A stretch of DNA of 45,963 nt from Eubacteriales Family XIII. Incertae Sedis bacterium (GTDB taxonomy: Bacteria; Bacillota; Clostridia; Peptostreptococcales; Anaerovoracaceae): assembly GCA_031261525.1 (NCBI GenBank), contig JAISJM010000041.1, positions 1 to 45,963 on the forward strand, given 5' to 3'. Below the pieces are notes generated by a model. It had not been told where the DNA came from. It saw only the letters and a list, made by a program, of their open reading frames with translations, and did not search any database. Below, one piece after another: positions 44,743 through 45,963 of the stretch. Made by a program: the position numbers and the translations under genes. The first letter of the stretch is position 1. Every line of letters begins with the position of its first letter.

Positions 44743-45963
44743 CTAATCTTGGTTGATAATCTCCCAGTATCCTTTTTTATCAGAACCTATGCGTTTGATA
44801 ATCCCGCTCGCTTTTAGTGTTTTTATTCGAACGGATATCGTTTTTCGACTTAGCTGAAGCAACTTAGCAATTTCCGTTGATGTAATTGCTGGATTATCTA
44901 TAATGCAGTTTAACACATCCAGCTCTTTTTCTGTCACCTTTTCTGTCACCTCTGGCGTGACTGTATCTGGCAACGGTATTATCGCTTTGAATGTGTCGCC
45001 TTCGACCAACTCCGGCTCACCGCCGTTTGTGTATATCGCTGTGTACTTGTAGAGATTACGCACACCGGAACCAAGTTGGTCGGCATATCCGATATTCTCG
45101 AAAAAATGTGCCAAGAGCGGATTCTTCGGCTCAGGTACAAATGTCGTTGGATCAAGTTTTCCGGACTGCGATGAACGACTCCAGTTATCAGCATAAATAC
45201 GGTCTTTTTCAATAATAATCCGTGCGATTCTCGTAGTTGAGAATTCACGATGATCCAAGCTATTACTCACCAACTCGCGAGCAATTTTATCCCTGACACT
45301 AACACGCTGAACGCCTTCGATGTAAAATGGGTCCGGCGTATATTCTCTGATGAACTGAATCGCCTGATTATATGCATCGATCAGATTTGTGCGAATCATC
45401 AGTCTGTCATCGTAGCGGTCGAGATCCACCCGACGCAAAATGCAATCTGTAACATAGCCGGGGCAACAGGTCAAAATTGTCTCGTCTGTCCCAAACAGCA
45501 GAATGCCCGCAAGATTGAATCCCTTTTCTTTGGAATACGGATTGTCTTCATATAGTCCGGCACTCCGCATGATCTCCATGTTGTCCATGTCTTTCCACGG
45601 ATGCCCAGGCATCTTTGTGTCTGCCATAATGCGGACGCGAGGCATTAACTCATCCAACCCGCAAATCCTCTTCACTTGCATACGGGAACACCTTACGCTC
45701 TGTAAACTGCCCCGACTTTCTAGCGTACAGCTCGCCGACTGTAAGAATGGCATCGGTAATATCATGATCACCGTCTTCGCCACGATCCCAAATTCGTCCA
45801 TTGCAACAGACGACCTGAGAAGCGACAGGAATATGCACCCAAAGCACAATCTTCCCGTCAATTACTGCTTCTTCAAGTGTGATATAGAGAGTCGGCGAGA
45901 ACTTATTGTTGTTATTGAGCGCATCGATAAAATCCTTTTTCAAACGCTTCACAACTTTTGGAT
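44743..45963 (-). pseudogene. AlbA_2/HATPase-type ATP-binding regulator, frameshifted and cut by window edge
   Basis: Family of putative transcriptional regulators with an N-terminal AlbA_2 (Schlafen-like) domain, a GHKL-type ATPase domain and a C-terminal winged helix. In the window the N-terminal part reads KRLKKDFIDALNNNNKFSPT to EEDLRVG and then stops at 45650. The rest resumes one frame over as LDELMPRVRIMADTKMPGHP, with ARELVSNSLDHREFS, GYADQLGSGVRNL and a terminal helix pair EIAKLLQLSRKTISVRIKTL. Removing one C from CCC at 45658-45660 restores the frame exactly. The start lies beyond 45963. The winged helix and ending (GSDKKGYWEI) resemble those of the Fic fragment nearby. A sequencing error is possible, so the pseudogene call is tentative. 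Confidence 0.75.

Noticed and set aside
45690..45861. N-terminal 70 residues of the open frame starting at 45861
   Set aside because: Out of frame with the AlbA_2 coding sequence that overlaps it. Only the part after LDELMPRVR belongs to the gene.

Overview
The window reads as chromosomal DNA from a low-to-moderate-GC Gram-positive anaerobe of the Clostridia type. The support is the pyrH-frr-uppS-cdsA-dxr-rseP-ispG ... rimP gene order, AGGAGG-type ribosome binding sites, a LicT-type antiterminator with a RAT leader, LPxTG-like surface proteins and a DUF4349 lipoprotein. I cannot name the genus. No rRNA, tRNA, CRISPR array or intact transposase was seen.

Layout. (1) 1-371: start of rimP, cut by the window edge. 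(2) 507-17959: two tandem, paralogous two-gene operons on the minus strand. Each encodes a very large secreted von Willebrand factor A (vWA) protein built of repeats (3046 aa and 1743 aa), followed by a roughly 460-aa protein with a signal peptide, a Pro-rich stalk and three membrane segments. (3) 18305-20507: a soluble fructose-type PTS EIIA-EIIB protein, a MerR regulator and an orphan type IV pilin-like protein. (4) 20622-28580: ispG, rseP, an acyl-CoA synthetase, dxr, cdsA, uppS, frr and pyrH, a near-continuous operon for isoprenoid precursors, the undecaprenyl and phospholipid lipid supply, regulated proteolysis and ribosome recycling. Firmicutes often have polC between ispG and rimP. Here about 20 kb of surface and regulatory genes sits there instead.

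(5) 28707-32294: DNA repair genes mutY and ogt on the plus strand, a small phosphatase, and a DUF4349 lipoprotein. (6) 32722-34005: an AAA/DUF4143 ATPase whose promoter carries three repeats exactly 33 bp apart. (7) 34240-40387: a beta-glucoside operon (licT, EIIBCA, 6-phospho-beta-glucosidase, ptsI) with a clear promoter, RAT antiterminator and terminator, plus a second RAT-like element before the permease gene. (8) 40610-43533: an NhaD/CitMHS-type antiporter, an AlkZ-type DNA glycosylase that seems to lack its C-terminus, and a 46-aa acidic small protein. (9) 43630-45963: a graveyard holding a methyltransferase tail, a Fic toxin-antitoxin locus collapsed by deletion, and a frameshifted AlbA/HATPase-type transcriptional regulator.

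The least explained system is the pair of adhesin plus three-TM-partner operons. The larger adhesin looks like an expanded copy of the smaller: one A-B-C block of Ig-like domains has become three and a part, with a 375-378 residue period, and four 115-residue pilin-type isopeptide domains have been added. The upstream promoter of that operon overlaps a perfect 50-bp palindrome. Other notable points are an RseP without a PDZ domain and low-complexity Asp/Ser/Thr/Ala loops in three otherwise ordinary enzymes.
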